DNA from: Pseudomonadota bacterium
Lineage (GTDB): Bacteria; Pseudomonadota; Alphaproteobacteria; Acetobacterales; Acetobacteraceae
Direction: 5' to 3'
NCBI GenBank assembly: GCA_021845555.1
Contig: JAJZVS010000077.1
Coordinates: 1-11,876 of the forward strand
Length of the DNA: 11,876 nucleotides
Made by a program: the position numbers and the translations under genes. The notes beneath the pieces were generated by a model. It made no database searches. It was given only the letters and a program-made list of their open reading frames with translations, and was not told where the DNA came from. Positions 1 through 8,200 of the stretch are shown here, piece after piece; within the stretch, counting starts at the first letter, position 1, and each line of letters opens with the position of its first letter.

Positions 1-1672
1 CCTCATCGGGGATGAAGGTCTTCGGCACCTTGATATAAAGCACGACGGTCAGCGCCAGCGTGAGCATGAACACCGCCAGCGTCAGCCAGTTGTGCGCCAG
101 CGCCCAGTCCAGGCTGTGCGCGTAGGCATCGACCGTCCGGCGGTACATCCGGTCGATCGCGCGGGCCGGACGCGAATCCCGGCCGAGATTCGGCGTGCGC
201 CCCATGAAATGCGCGCAGATCATCGGCGTCACGGTGAGCGAGACCAGGCCGGAGATGATGATCGAGATCGACAGCGTCAGGGCGAATTCGTGGAACAGGC
301 TGCCGACGATCCCGCCCATCAGCGTGAGCGGCAGGAACACCACCACCAGCGATGCGGTGATCGACACCACCGTGAAGCCGATCTGCCGTGCCCCCACGAT
401 CGCGGCATCGAGGCCGGTGAGGCCACGCTCGTTCTGGGAGACAATGTTCTCGATCATCACGATCGCGTCGTCCACCACGAAGCCGACCGAGATCGTCAGC
501 GCCAGCAGCGAGAAATTATCGAGCGAGAAACCGAGCGCCCACATCGCCGCCAGGGTGCCGGCGATCGACAGCGGCACGGTGACGCCGGCCGCCACCGTGG
601 GCGTCACCCGGCGCATGAACAGGGTGACCACCACGAGCACCAGCAGGATCGTGATCAGCAGGGTGTACTCGATGTCGGTGACGCTGGCGCGGATCGTCGT
701 GGTGCGATCGGTCAGAATCTTGAGATGGACCGCGGCCGGCAGGTAGCGGGCGATCTCCGGCAGTCGCTGACGGATGCCCTGGACGGTCTGCAACACGTTG
801 GCCGAGGCGGTCTTGGTGACCGCGACGACGATCCCGTCGCTCCGCCCATCGGTGGCGGCCACCTGCGTGTTCGAAACCCCGTCGATCACCGAGGCGACGT
901 CGCCGAGCCGCAGCACGGCGCCGCTCGCCGTCTTCAGCACGATCCGGCGATACTGCGCCGCCTTCGACAATTGCCCGTTGACCGCGAGGAAGGAGCTGCG
1001 GTGCCGGCCCTGGATCACGCCCAAGGGTGCCAGGACGTTGGCGTTGCGGATCGCATTGTAGATGTCGTTCGGCGTGAGGCCGGCGGCGGCCAGCGCGTGC
1101 GGGTCGAACCGGATGCGGACGGCGGGCGACTCGCCGCCATACAGATTGACCTGGGCCACGCCCGGCACCTGCGACAGCATCTGCACGATCACGGTGTTGG
1201 CGAAGTCGAACACATCGCGCAAAGCCATGGTGCGCGAGGACAGGAACATGGTGACCACCGGGCGGGAGGCCGGATTGAACACCTTGTAGAAGGGCAGACT
1301 CGGCATGCCGGAGGGCAGGTTCGGCAGCGCCGCGTCGATCGCCGCCTGTACCGCATGGGCATCGGCGTCGATGTTGGAGCCGCTGTCGAACAGCAGCACG
1401 ATCGAGCTCGATCCGGTGGAATTGAGCGAGCGCACTTCGTGCACGCCCGGGATTGTGCCGAGCGTCTGCTCCAGCGGCGCGGCGACCGTGCTCGCCATGG
1501 TGGCCGGCTCGGCGCCGGGGTCGGAGGCGAAGACCACGATCCCCGGCACCGGAATGCTGGGCACCGCGGCGACCGGCAGTGCGGTGAAGGCGAGCGCGCC
1601 GGCCGCCAGCATGCCGAGCGCGAGCAGGGCGGTGCCGATCGGGCGGCGGATGAACAGGGCGGAGAAATTCAT
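1..1672 (-). CDS. RND efflux pump permease, second subunit (MdtC/MuxC-like), C-terminal half outside window
   Basis: This is an inner-membrane resistance-nodulation-division transporter that exports small molecules using the proton gradient. The gene runs off the window edge, so only the first 557 codons are present. The protein opens with MNFSALFIRRPIGTALL, the usual cytoplasmic start and TM1 of this family. A periplasmic porter region follows. TM4 carries VGFVVDDAIVMIENI, with the paired aspartates near residues 400-401 that relay protons in AcrB-type pumps. The visible part ends at VPKTFIPDE, the hinge into the second porter half. The ATG at 1672 lies 3 bp after the stop of the first permease. 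A GTGAGGG stretch just upstream, overlapping that stop, serves as the ribosome-binding site. As the last visible operon member it probably forms a hetero-trimer with its neighbour, as MdtB and MdtC do. Substrate cannot be inferred. Confidence 0.93.
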   Translation of the reverse strand, partial: MNFSALFIRRPIGTALLALGMLAAGALAFTALPVAAVPSIPVPGIVVFASDPGAEPATMASTVAAPLEQTLGTIPGVHEVRSLNSTGSSSIVLLFDSGSNIDADAHAVQAAIDAALPNLPSGMPSLPFYKVFNPASRPVVTMFLSSRTMALRDVFDFANTVIVQMLSQVPGVAQVNLYGGESPAVRIRFDPHALAAAGLTPNDIYNAIRNANVLAPLGVIQGRHRSSFLAVNGQLSKAAQYRRIVLKTASGAVLRLGDVASVIDGVSNTQVAATDGRSDGIVVAVTKTASANVLQTVQGIRQRLPEIARYLPAAVHLKILTDRTTTIRASVTDIEYTLLITILLVLVVVTLFMRRVTPTVAAGVTVPLSIAGTLAAMWALGFSLDNFSLLALTISVGFVVDDAIVMIENIVSQNERGLTGLDAAIVGARQIGFTVVSITASLVVVFLPLTLMGGIVGSLFHEFALTLSISIIISGLVSLTVTPMICAHFMGRTPNLGRDSRPARAIDRMYRRTVDAYAHSLDWALAHNWLTLAVFMLTLALTVVLYIKVPKTFIPDE

Positions 1673-1675
1673 CCC

Positions 1676-4600
1676 TCACGCCGCCGGGCTGGTCCCGGCC
1701 GCCGCCGTCCGGCGTCGCGGGCGCAGCCGATCGAGCGCGAGGTAGATCGCCGGGGTGGTGAACAAGGTCAGCGCCTGGCTCAGCAGCAGGCCGCCGATGA
1801 TCGTGATGCCGAGCGGCGTGCGCAGCTCCGATCCCGCGCCGCGTTCCAGCACCAGCGGCACGGCGCCGAACAGGGCGGCCATCGTGGTCATCATGATCGG
1901 GCGGAAGCGGAGCAGCGCCGCCTCGGTGATTGCCGCCTCGGGCGATATGCCGCGGGTCCGTTCGGCCTCGATGGCGAAATCGACCATGATGATGCCGTTC
2001 TTCTTCACGATCCCCATCAGCAGGACGATGCCGACCAGCGCCACCACGGTGAATTCGGTGCCGGTGAGCATCAGGGCCAGAAGCGCGCCGATCCCCGCCG
2101 AAGGCAGGGTGGACAGGATCGTCAGCGGGTGGATCGTGCTTTCGTACAGTACGCCCAACACGATGTAGATCACCACCAGCGCGGCCAGGATCAGCCACGG
2201 GGTGGAAGCAAGCGCGGACTGGAACTGCGCCGCCGCGCCGGAGAAGATGCCGCTCACGGAACTGGGCACCCCGAGCTGCGCCTGTGCCGCGGTGATCGCC
2301 TGCTCGGCGGCACCCAACGAGGCGCCGGAGGCAAGATTGAAGCTCAGCGTCACCGAGGGAAACTGATCCTCCCGCGTGATCACCAACGGGCCGAGGCGCT
2401 GGCTGATCCGGGCCACCGCGCTGAGCGGGACCTGCGCCGCCGGCGTGGCCGCGGTTGCCGGCGCGCTCGTGGTGGAGGTGCCGCTGACCGCGGAGCCCGG
2501 TCCGCCGGCGGCGCCGGCGGCGGCGCCGCTGAGGCTGCCGGCGGGCACGTAGATGCCGGCAAGCGCGGCGGGCGAGGTGGCGAGCCGCGGATCGATCCCG
2601 AGCACCACCCGGTATTGCGCGTTCTGCGCATAGATCGTGGTGACCTGGCGCTGGCCGAACGCGTCGTACAGCACGTTCTCGATCGCCGACATGGTCACGC
2701 CCAGCCGTGCGGCCGCGGCGCGATCGACATCGATATAGGTCTCCAGGCCGTCGTTCTCCTGGTCGCTCGCCACGTCGCGCAGCGACGGCAGGGCGCGCAG
2801 CGCCTGCGCGATCCGCCCGGCCCACAGGTTGAGCGCCGCCTGGTTGGTCGCGGTCAACGTGTACTGGTATTGCGCCGGCGAGACGCGCGAGGACAGGGTG
2901 ATGTCCTGCACCGGCTGCATGGTGAACGTGAGGGCGGGAACCCCCGCCAACGCCTGGCGCAGCTGCTGCATGACCGTGGCAATGCCCGGCCGCGTGCCGA
3001 TCGGGTGCAGCACGACGGTCAGCTGCCCGGTGTTCGGAGTCGGGTTCGTCACCCCGGTGCCGAGCAGCGAAGTGACGCCGGCCACCGCCGGCACGCGGCG
3101 GATGGCCGTGATCGCCTGGTCCTGTAGCCGCTGCATCGCCGCCAGCGAGGCGCTCTGGCGCCCCTGGGTGACGACGACGATCTCGCCGGTGTCCTCCTGC
3201 GGCAACAGCGCCTTCGGCACGATCACGAACAGCGCCAGGGTGAGCGCGACGGTCGCGGCGAACACAGCGAGCATCAGCCGCTCGTGGCGCAGGCACCAGG
3301 CGAGCGCGCCGGCATAGGCGGTGCGGGTGCCCACCAACGCGGCCTCGGCGCCGCGCGCGATCCGCCCGGGCGCGGCTTCGGCGGCCGGGCGGAGCAGCCG
3401 GGCGCTCATCATCGGCGTCAGGGTCAGCGACACCAGCGCCGAGATCACCACCGAAACCGACAAGGTGACGGCGAATTCCGAGAACAGCCGGCCCACCACG
3501 CCGGGCATGAACAGCAGCGGAATGAACACCGCGACCAGCGAGACGGTGAGCGAGACGATGGTGAAGCCGATCTGGGCGGCGCCGAGATAGGCCGCCCGCA
3601 GCGGCGCCTCCCCGGCCTCGATGAAGCGCACGATGTTCTCGATCATCACGATCGCGTCATCGACCACGAAGCCGGAGGCGACGGTGAGCGCCATCAGCGA
3701 CAGATTGTCGAGCTGGTAGCCGAGTTCGCTCATCACCGCGAAGGTGGCGACGATCGACAGCGGCAGCGCCACCGCCGGGATCAGCACGGCGCGCGGGTTG
3801 GGCAGGAACAGGAAGATCACCAGCACGACCAGCAGCGCGGCGGCGATCAAGGTGATCTGCACATCCCGCACCGAGGCCTCGATCGTGCCGGTGCGATTGG
3901 CGACGATCTGGAGATCGATGCCCGGCGGCAGGGCGCCGCGCTCGGCGGCGAGCGCGGTCTCGATCCGGCCCACCGTGCTGACGATATTCGCCCCCGGCTG
4001 ACGCTGGATATCCAGCACCACGGCGGGGGTACCGTTGTAGCTCGCGATCTGCTGGTCGTTCTCCAGCCCCGAGCGCACGGTGCCGACCGCCGACAGAAGC
4101 ACCGGCGCCTGGTTGCGATAGGCGACAATGAGGGAACGGTACTGCGCCGCCGCCGTGATCTGGTCGTTGGCGCCGAGCGCGTAGGCCTGATGTTCGCCCT
4201 GTAACCCGCCCTTGGCGCCGGACTGGTTGGCGTTGGCCACCGCGTTGCGCACGTCTTCCAGCGAGATCCCGTAGGCGGCCAGCCGCACCGGGTTGACATC
4301 GATCCGGATCGCCTTGCGCAGCCCGCCCTCGATCGTGACCTGGCCGACGCCCGCCACCTGCGCGAGCCGCTGCAACAGGATGGTCTGCGCCGCGTCCGCC
4401 ACCTGATAGAGCGGCATCGTCTTCGAGGTGAGCGCGAGCGTCAGGATCGGCGCGTCCGCCGGATTGACCTGATTATAGACCGGCGGGTACTGCAAATTCG
4501 GCGGCAGGGTGCCGGACGCGGCGTTGATCGCCGCCTGCACGTCCTGCGCCGCGGTGGCCTGCGGCACGCTCAGATCGAAGCGCAGCGTGATCGCGCTGGT

Positions 4601-4861
4601 GTCCTGGCTGGAGATCGAGTTCATCGCCGCCAGACCGGCGATCTCGCCGAATTGGCGCTCCAGCGGCGCGGTGATCAGCTTGGAGACGGTATCCGGGGAG
4701 GCGCCGGGCAGCCGGGTCACCACCTGGATGGTCGGGAAATCGACCTGCGGCAGGGACGAAACCGGCAGCGCGCGATAGCCGAGCAGCCCGATCAGGAAGA
4801 TCGCGACCGCGAGCAGCGAGGTTGCGACCGGCCGGGCGATGAACGGGGACGAGATGTTCAT
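1676..4861 (-). CDS. RND efflux pump permease, first subunit (MdtB/MuxB-like)
   Basis: A full-length proton-driven RND transporter of 1061 aa, slightly longer than the roughly 1040 aa typical of MdtB. It starts MNISSPFIARPVATSLL (TM1). TM4 contains ASGFVVDDAIVMIENI, with the proton-relay pair Asp401-Asp402. GVLYESTIHPLTILSTLPSAG and GIVLLMGIVKKNGIIMVDFA (TM10-TM11 region) are textbook RND signatures. An Ala/Gly/Ser/Thr-rich low-complexity stretch at about residues 775-808, in the C-terminal porter/docking half, is longer than expected. The ATG at 4861 overlaps the fusion-protein stop as ATGA and has no clear Shine-Dalgarno, so translation is probably coupled. The open frame extends upstream to 5167, but that part overlaps the fusion-protein gene and does not look like RND sequence. 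The next permease begins 3 bp downstream. Confidence 0.96.
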   Translation of the reverse strand: MNISSPFIARPVATSLLAVAIFLIGLLGYRALPVSSLPQVDFPTIQVVTRLPGASPDTVSKLITAPLERQFGEIAGLAAMNSISSQDTSAITLRFDLSVPQATAAQDVQAAINAASGTLPPNLQYPPVYNQVNPADAPILTLALTSKTMPLYQVADAAQTILLQRLAQVAGVGQVTIEGGLRKAIRIDVNPVRLAAYGISLEDVRNAVANANQSGAKGGLQGEHQAYALGANDQITAAAQYRSLIVAYRNQAPVLLSAVGTVRSGLENDQQIASYNGTPAVVLDIQRQPGANIVSTVGRIETALAAERGALPPGIDLQIVANRTGTIEASVRDVQITLIAAALLVVLVIFLFLPNPRAVLIPAVALPLSIVATFAVMSELGYQLDNLSLMALTVASGFVVDDAIVMIENIVRFIEAGEAPLRAAYLGAAQIGFTIVSLTVSLVAVFIPLLFMPGVVGRLFSEFAVTLSVSVVISALVSLTLTPMMSARLLRPAAEAAPGRIARGAEAALVGTRTAYAGALAWCLRHERLMLAVFAATVALTLALFVIVPKALLPQEDTGEIVVVTQGRQSASLAAMQRLQDQAITAIRRVPAVAGVTSLLGTGVTNPTPNTGQLTVVLHPIGTRPGIATVMQQLRQALAGVPALTFTMQPVQDITLSSRVSPAQYQYTLTATNQAALNLWAGRIAQALRALPSLRDVASDQENDGLETYIDVDRAAAARLGVTMSAIENVLYDAFGQRQVTTIYAQNAQYRVVLGIDPRLATSPAALAGIYVPAGSLSGAAAGAAGGPGSAVSGTSTTSAPATAATPAAQVPLSAVARISQRLGPLVITREDQFPSVTLSFNLASGASLGAAEQAITAAQAQLGVPSSVSGIFSGAAAQFQSALASTPWLILAALVVIYIVLGVLYESTIHPLTILSTLPSAGIGALLALMLTGTEFTVVALVGIVLLMGIVKKNGIIMVDFAIEAERTRGISPEAAITEAALLRFRPIMMTTMAALFGAVPLVLERGAGSELRTPLGITIIGGLLLSQALTLFTTPAIYLALDRLRPRRRTAAAGTSPAA

Positions 4862-6033
4862 TTGGGCGCGGGCTTCGGCGGTGGCACGATCCGCACCGTC
4901 GAGCCGTCCCGGAGCTGGGCCGTGCCCTCGGTCACCACCTGCGCGCCCGCCGTCAGGCCCTTGGTCACCACCGCCTCGGTGGCGTCCTGATACCCCAGCG
5001 TCACCGCCTGTAGCGCCGCCGTCGGCAGCGCTTTCCCGCCGCCGGCCGGCTTCACGAGATAGACGAAACTGCCCTGCGGCCCTTGCTGGACCGCGACCGG
5101 CGGCACCGTCACCGCGCCCGTGATGGTCCGCACCAGGACCCGGACATTGACGAAGGCGCCCGGCCACAGATCGAACCGCGGGTTCGGAAACCGCCCCTTC
5201 AGGGTGAGGGTGCCGGTGGTGGCGTTGACGGTGTTGTCGAGCACCGAGAGCACGCCGCGATCGAGCACCGGCGCCGTCGCTGGATCGCCCTGCGCGGTCG
5301 CGACCAGCGGCACGGTTCCCGCCTGGCTCGCGCCGATCCTGGTTGCCGCCAGCAGCTCCGGCAGGTCCTGCTGCGGCAGGCTGAACTGCACCGAGATGGG
5401 CTGCAGCGTGTTGATCGTCACGATCCCGTTCGGCAGCGACGGATTGACGATGTTTCCGGCGTTGATCTGGAGGATTCCGGTCTTGCCGGCGATCGGCGCA
5501 TGGATCTCGGTGTAGCCGAGGTTGATCCGGTCGGTCTCGATCGTCGCCTCGTCCTGCTTGACCAGCGCCTGGTCCTCAAGCGCGGTGGCGCGCGCGTTCG
5601 CTGCCTGCTGCTTGGAGGTGTAGTTCTCCTTCACCAGCGAGGCGTATTGCCGCGCCTGCAACTCGGCGTTTTCCAGGCTCGCCTGGTCCTGCGCGAGCTT
5701 CGCTTGCGCCTGGGCGAGCGCCGCCCGGAACGGGGCAGGGTCGATCCGCGCCAGCAGCGCGCCCTTGGCGACGAACTGGCCCTCGTGGAACAGCACTTTC
5801 TGCAACGGCCCGGTGATCATCGGCTGCACCGTGACGGTCCGGTAGGCCACCACGGTGCCGAGCGCGTCGAGATAGACCGGCACGTTCCGCACCTCGGCCG
5901 GGGCCACCTCGACCAGGATCGGCGGCGCGGCGGCGGGGGCGCGGGTCGCCGGCGGCGCGATTAGCCGATAGGCCACGAACGCGACGACGACCGCCACGAT
6001 CCCTACGCCGATGATGCGCCTGCGTCGTGCCAT
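4858..6033 (-). CDS. RND efflux periplasmic adaptor (membrane fusion protein, MdtA/MuxA-like)
   Basis: This 391-aa periplasmic adaptor would bridge the inner-membrane permeases to the outer-membrane channel. An Arg-rich N-terminus (MARRRR) and one hydrophobic segment at about residues 7-26 anchor it. There is no lipobox cysteine. Lipoyl-like halves flank an alpha-helical hairpin: LGTVVAYRTVTVQP and the HEGQFVAKGALLARIDPAPF half precede heptad-like Ala/Gln/Glu-rich helices at about residues 100-165. The chain then returns through INLGYTEIHAPIAGKTGI. Beta-barrel and membrane-proximal domains complete the standard order, ending in a Pro/Lys-rich tail. The ATG at 6033 is preceded by AGGAGC about 11 nt upstream, which lies inside the end of the outer-membrane-factor gene. 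The gene starts 6 bp after that stop, and its own stop overlaps the next ATG as ATGA. Confidence 0.95.
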   Translation of the reverse strand: MARRRRIIGVGIVAVVVAFVAYRLIAPPATRAPAAAPPILVEVAPAEVRNVPVYLDALGTVVAYRTVTVQPMITGPLQKVLFHEGQFVAKGALLARIDPAPFRAALAQAQAKLAQDQASLENAELQARQYASLVKENYTSKQQAANARATALEDQALVKQDEATIETDRINLGYTEIHAPIAGKTGILQINAGNIVNPSLPNGIVTINTLQPISVQFSLPQQDLPELLAATRIGASQAGTVPLVATAQGDPATAPVLDRGVLSVLDNTVNATTGTLTLKGRFPNPRFDLWPGAFVNVRVLVRTITGAVTVPPVAVQQGPQGSFVYLVKPAGGGKALPTAALQAVTLGYQDATEAVVTKGLTAGAQVVTEGTAQLRDGSTVRIVPPPKPAPK

Positions 6034-6039
6034 CGCCGG

Positions 6040-7479
6040 TCAGTGCTCCTGGTTGTCGGGCTGTTCCCAGCCGCCGCCGAGCGCCTTGTAGAGATTGACC
6101 GCGGCATCGAGACGGGTGAGGCGGACCGAGATCAGCGTGTTCTGGTCCGAAAGCAGGGTCTGCTCGGCGTTCAGCACCGTGCCGATATCGACGACGCCGG
6201 CCTTGAGCTGGGCCTCGGCGGCGACCAGCGCCGCCTGCGCCTGCGCGACCGCGCGCATCTGCAACACCTGCTGGCGGGTTGCGTAATGCAGCGCGGTCAG
6301 CGCCGTTTCCACGTCCGACAGGGCCTGGACCACCGCCGCTTCGTACTGCGCCACGTATTCGCTGTAGGTGGCACGATCGACGCGCAGCGTGGACAACAGA
6401 GCCCCGCCATCGAAGATCGGCTGTGCCAGGGAGGTGGCCGCGGAGAGCAGGGCGGAGCCGGGGCTCAGCAGCGTGTTCAGTGCCGCGCTCTGCCACCCGG
6501 CGGAACCGGTCAGCGAGATGGACGGGAAAAAGGCCGCGATCGCGCCCCGCACATTGGCGTTGGCGGCGATCAGGTTGGCGGTCGCCTGGGCGATGTCGGG
6601 CCGGCGGGACAACAGCTGCGAGGGCAGGCCCGGACGGATCACCGGCACGGCAAGCCGGTCGAGCGAACCTCCGGCCACGCGCAGGAACTCGGGCGCCTGC
6701 CCGGTCAGCGTGCCGAGCGCGATCGTTTCCTGACGATAGAGCGACATGAGGTTGGGGATGGTCGCTGCCTCCGCCGCGACCAGGGCGGCTTGCTGCGCCA
6801 CCGTCGGCGCATCGACCACACCGGCGGCAAGCTCTGCCTGGAGCTGTGTGAGCAGGCCACGCGCCGCGGCGAGATTCTGCCGGGCGGTGCGCAACTGGTC
6901 GGCATAGGCGAGCGCCTGGAAATAGGTCGTGGCGACCGCCGCCTCCGCGGTCAGTGCGACGGTGGCGGCGTTGAACCCCGCCGCCGCGGCGTTGGCTTCC
7001 GCCGCTTCCAGCGCGTCGCGGTTCTTGCCCCAGAAGTCGATCTCGTAGGAGGCATTCAGCGTGGCGGAGAAGCGCCTCGTGTCGATGTTCTTGCCGCCGG
7101 CGAAACCGCCGGCACCGGAGGAGGCGGCCCCGGGGCCGGTCTGGGAGAAACTGCCGCTGCCCGCGGCACTGAGGCTTGGCAGCAGCGGGGCGCCGGCGCC
7201 CAGGACCTGGGCGTTGGCGATCTCCAGCTGCGCAACCGCGACCCGCACGGAGAAATTATGCTGCCGTGCCCGTTCCACCAGGAGGCTCAATTCCGCGGAG
7301 CCGAAGTTCCGCCACCAGCCGGGCTGGGGCCAGGCAGGCGGCGCGTTGGCCGGCGCGGCGGCGTCGAAACGCGGAGGAACCGGCGGGCGTGGCGCCCGGA
7401 AGGCGGGGCCGACCTGACAGCCCGCGAGCCATCCGGTCGCAACCAGGGCGGCGATGCGTCGGCCCGTGCGTGGCCTCAC
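6040..7479 (-). CDS. NodT-family outer-membrane factor lipoprotein of RND pump
   Basis: This is the TolC-like outer-membrane channel of the tripartite pump. With the chosen GTG start at 7479 it has 479 aa: an Arg-rich n-region, a short hydrophobic core and lipobox LAGC with Cys21, predicting a lipid-anchored protein. The mature N-terminus CQVGPAFRAPRPPVPPRF is characteristic of NodT-type efflux lipoproteins. Two outer-membrane-efflux repeats follow, with motifs such as NASYEIDFWGKNRDALEAAEA in the first and SEYVAQYEAAVVQALSDVET in the second. LSRRPDIAQATANLIAANA lies between them. The GTG at 7479 has GGCGG 5 nt upstream. An alternative GTG at 7524 adds 15 residues but has no ribosome-binding site and gives an over-long signal peptide. 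This is the first gene of the efflux operon, 6 bp before the adaptor. Confidence 0.93.
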   Translation of the reverse strand: MRPRTGRRIAALVATGWLAGCQVGPAFRAPRPPVPPRFDAAAPANAPPAWPQPGWWRNFGSAELSLLVERARQHNFSVRVAVAQLEIANAQVLGAGAPLLPSLSAAGSGSFSQTGPGAASSGAGGFAGGKNIDTRRFSATLNASYEIDFWGKNRDALEAAEANAAAAGFNAATVALTAEAAVATTYFQALAYADQLRTARQNLAAARGLLTQLQAELAAGVVDAPTVAQQAALVAAEAATIPNLMSLYRQETIALGTLTGQAPEFLRVAGGSLDRLAVPVIRPGLPSQLLSRRPDIAQATANLIAANANVRGAIAAFFPSISLTGSAGWQSAALNTLLSPGSALLSAATSLAQPIFDGGALLSTLRVDRATYSEYVAQYEAAVVQALSDVETALTALHYATRQQVLQMRAVAQAQAALVAAEAQLKAGVVDIGTVLNAEQTLLSDQNTLISVRLTRLDAAVNLYKALGGGWEQPDNQEH

Positions 7480-7773
7480 GCGCACCGCCCCGCGGGTGCC
7501 GCGATCGAATCCGCCTCGCGGCACGGCAATGCTGTGGCGATCGGGCAGGCTCCGAATTCCGCGCGGCGACGGCGAGCTTGGGCGGCCGGTCGTGGCCGGC
7601 TGGCCCGTTGAGACGGCGGGAGGTGCGTCATGGCCTTCCTATCGCCGGGATTTGTAACCCCGATGTTGCGGTGGATCGACCGCGGGTCCCCCTCTGCCAT
7701 GTTCTGCCGGCCGATGGCACCCCTCGGCTTTTCCGCGCGCACCCCGGCTGCGGGAAGTTGCGCAGGCGGCCAC
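7480..7773. other. Upstream region of the efflux operon; no convincing gene
   Basis: About 290 bp between the outer-membrane-factor gene and the hairpin at 7774. The efflux-operon promoter should lie here, but I see no clear -35/-10 pair. An imperfect palindrome, CGGGATTTGTAACCCCG at about 7648-7664, is a possible regulator-binding site (weak). A short minus-strand frame at 7476-7631 has a reasonable AGGAAGG ribosome-binding site and ends in GTGA overlap with the preferred start of the channel gene. Its Arg/Pro/Ala-rich content does not look like a folded protein, so I do not call it a gene. No divergent regulator gene (TetR, MarR or two-component) is present in this gap. Confidence 0.5.
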
Positions 7774-7814
7774 GGACGAAAGGGGCGCTGCCACAGGCAG
7801 CGCCCCTTTCGTCC
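7774..7814. terminator. Perfect 19-bp inverted repeat, probable transcription terminator
   Basis: The arms at 7774-7792 and 7796-7814 are exact reverse complements over 19 bp, with a 3-nt loop (ACA). The stem is GGACGAAAGGGGCGCTGCC. In both directions the distal arm contains CCCCTTTCG, so a short U-run lies inside the stem base and no long U-tract follows. It sits 29 bp past the stop of the minus-strand repeat-protein gene and upstream of the efflux operon. It would therefore end the repeat-gene transcript and insulate the efflux operon from read-through. Confidence 0.8.
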
Positions 7815-7843
7815 AGTCAGGAAAATGGCGGCAGCGGGTGGAG

Positions 7844-8185
7844 TCAGGCTCCGCGGATTTTCGCGCCGTCGGCGGTGGTGGGCAACGTGGGGGCGAAGGC
7901 GCCGAGACGGACCTTGCCGGCATCGGTGGTGGTGGGCAGCGTGGGGGCGAAGGCGCCGAGACGGACCTTGCCGGCGTCGGTGGTGGTGGGCAGCGTGGGG
8001 GCGAAGGCGCCGAGGCGGACCTTGCCGGCGTCGGTGGTGGTGGTCAGCGTGGGGGCGAAGGCGCCGAGACGGACCTTGCCGGCGTCGGTGGTGGTGGGCA
8101 ACGTGGGTGCGAAGGCGCCGAGGCGGACCTTGCCGGCGTCGGTGGTCGCGGAAGAAACGACCAAGTTGGGCTTGCTCTGGGACAT
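7844..8185 (-). CDS. Uncharacterised 18-residue tandem-repeat protein
   Basis: A 113-aa protein of unrecognised family. A 13-residue N-terminus (MSQSKPNLVVSSA) is followed by five tandem copies of TTDAGKVRLGAFAPTLPT (residues 14-103) and a degenerate sixth, TADGAKIRGA. The only repeat substitution is P to T in copy 2. There is no Cys, Trp, Tyr or His, no signal peptide and no membrane segment. Each repeat is slightly basic and has one Phe. The ATG at 8185 has AAGGAG 9 nt upstream, and a strong hairpin follows the stop. Of seven base differences among copies, six are silent in this frame, which supports real coding and selection on the peptide. The alternating small/hydrophobic pattern with Pro/Thr-rich turns could form a repetitive beta structure. 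A multi-core modified-peptide precursor is another possibility, but no modifying enzyme is nearby. Function is unknown. Confidence 0.8.
   Translation of the reverse strand: MSQSKPNLVVSSATTDAGKVRLGAFAPTLPTTTDAGKVRLGAFAPTLTTTTDAGKVRLGAFAPTLPTTTDAGKVRLGAFAPTLPTTTDAGKVRLGAFAPTLPTTADGAKIRGA
7877..8146 (-). repeat. Five 54-bp in-frame tandem repeats
   Basis: Five head-to-tail units of exactly 54 bp occupy 7877-7930, 7931-7984, 7985-8038, 8039-8092 and 8093-8146. Taking 7931-7984 as consensus, the others differ at 2, 1, 1 and 3 positions respectively. The period is a multiple of three, so copy-number change keeps the reading frame. The near-identity suggests recent expansion or ongoing homogenisation. 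The anchor ACCTTGCCGG occurs at 7911, 7965, 8019, 8073 and 8127. Confidence 0.97.
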
Positions 8186-8194
8186 GGAAAACAA

Positions 8195-8200
8195 CTCCTT
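8195..8200 (-). promoter_or_regulatory. Ribosome-binding site of the repeat-protein gene
   Basis: AAGGAG on the minus strand, 9 nt before the ATG at 8185. It decides the start in favour of MSQSKP over the in-frame TTG at 8194, which lies immediately next to it and would be too close. Confidence 0.75.

Noticed and set aside
92..3127. A 1011-codon open frame on the plus strand, antisense to both RND permeases
   Set aside because: It is extremely rich in Arg, Gly, His, Asp and Gln with no domain-like sequence, and lies opposite two textbook RND genes. Long antisense frames are expected from strong GC3 bias.
516..3296. A 926-codon minus-strand frame overlapping the same permeases
   Set aside because: It is an out-of-frame reading of the RND genes, Arg/Ala/His-rich, and spans the boundary between two real genes.
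7877..8146. Possible CRISPR array
   Set aside because: The 54-bp units are contiguous with no unique spacers and encode an in-frame repeated peptide.
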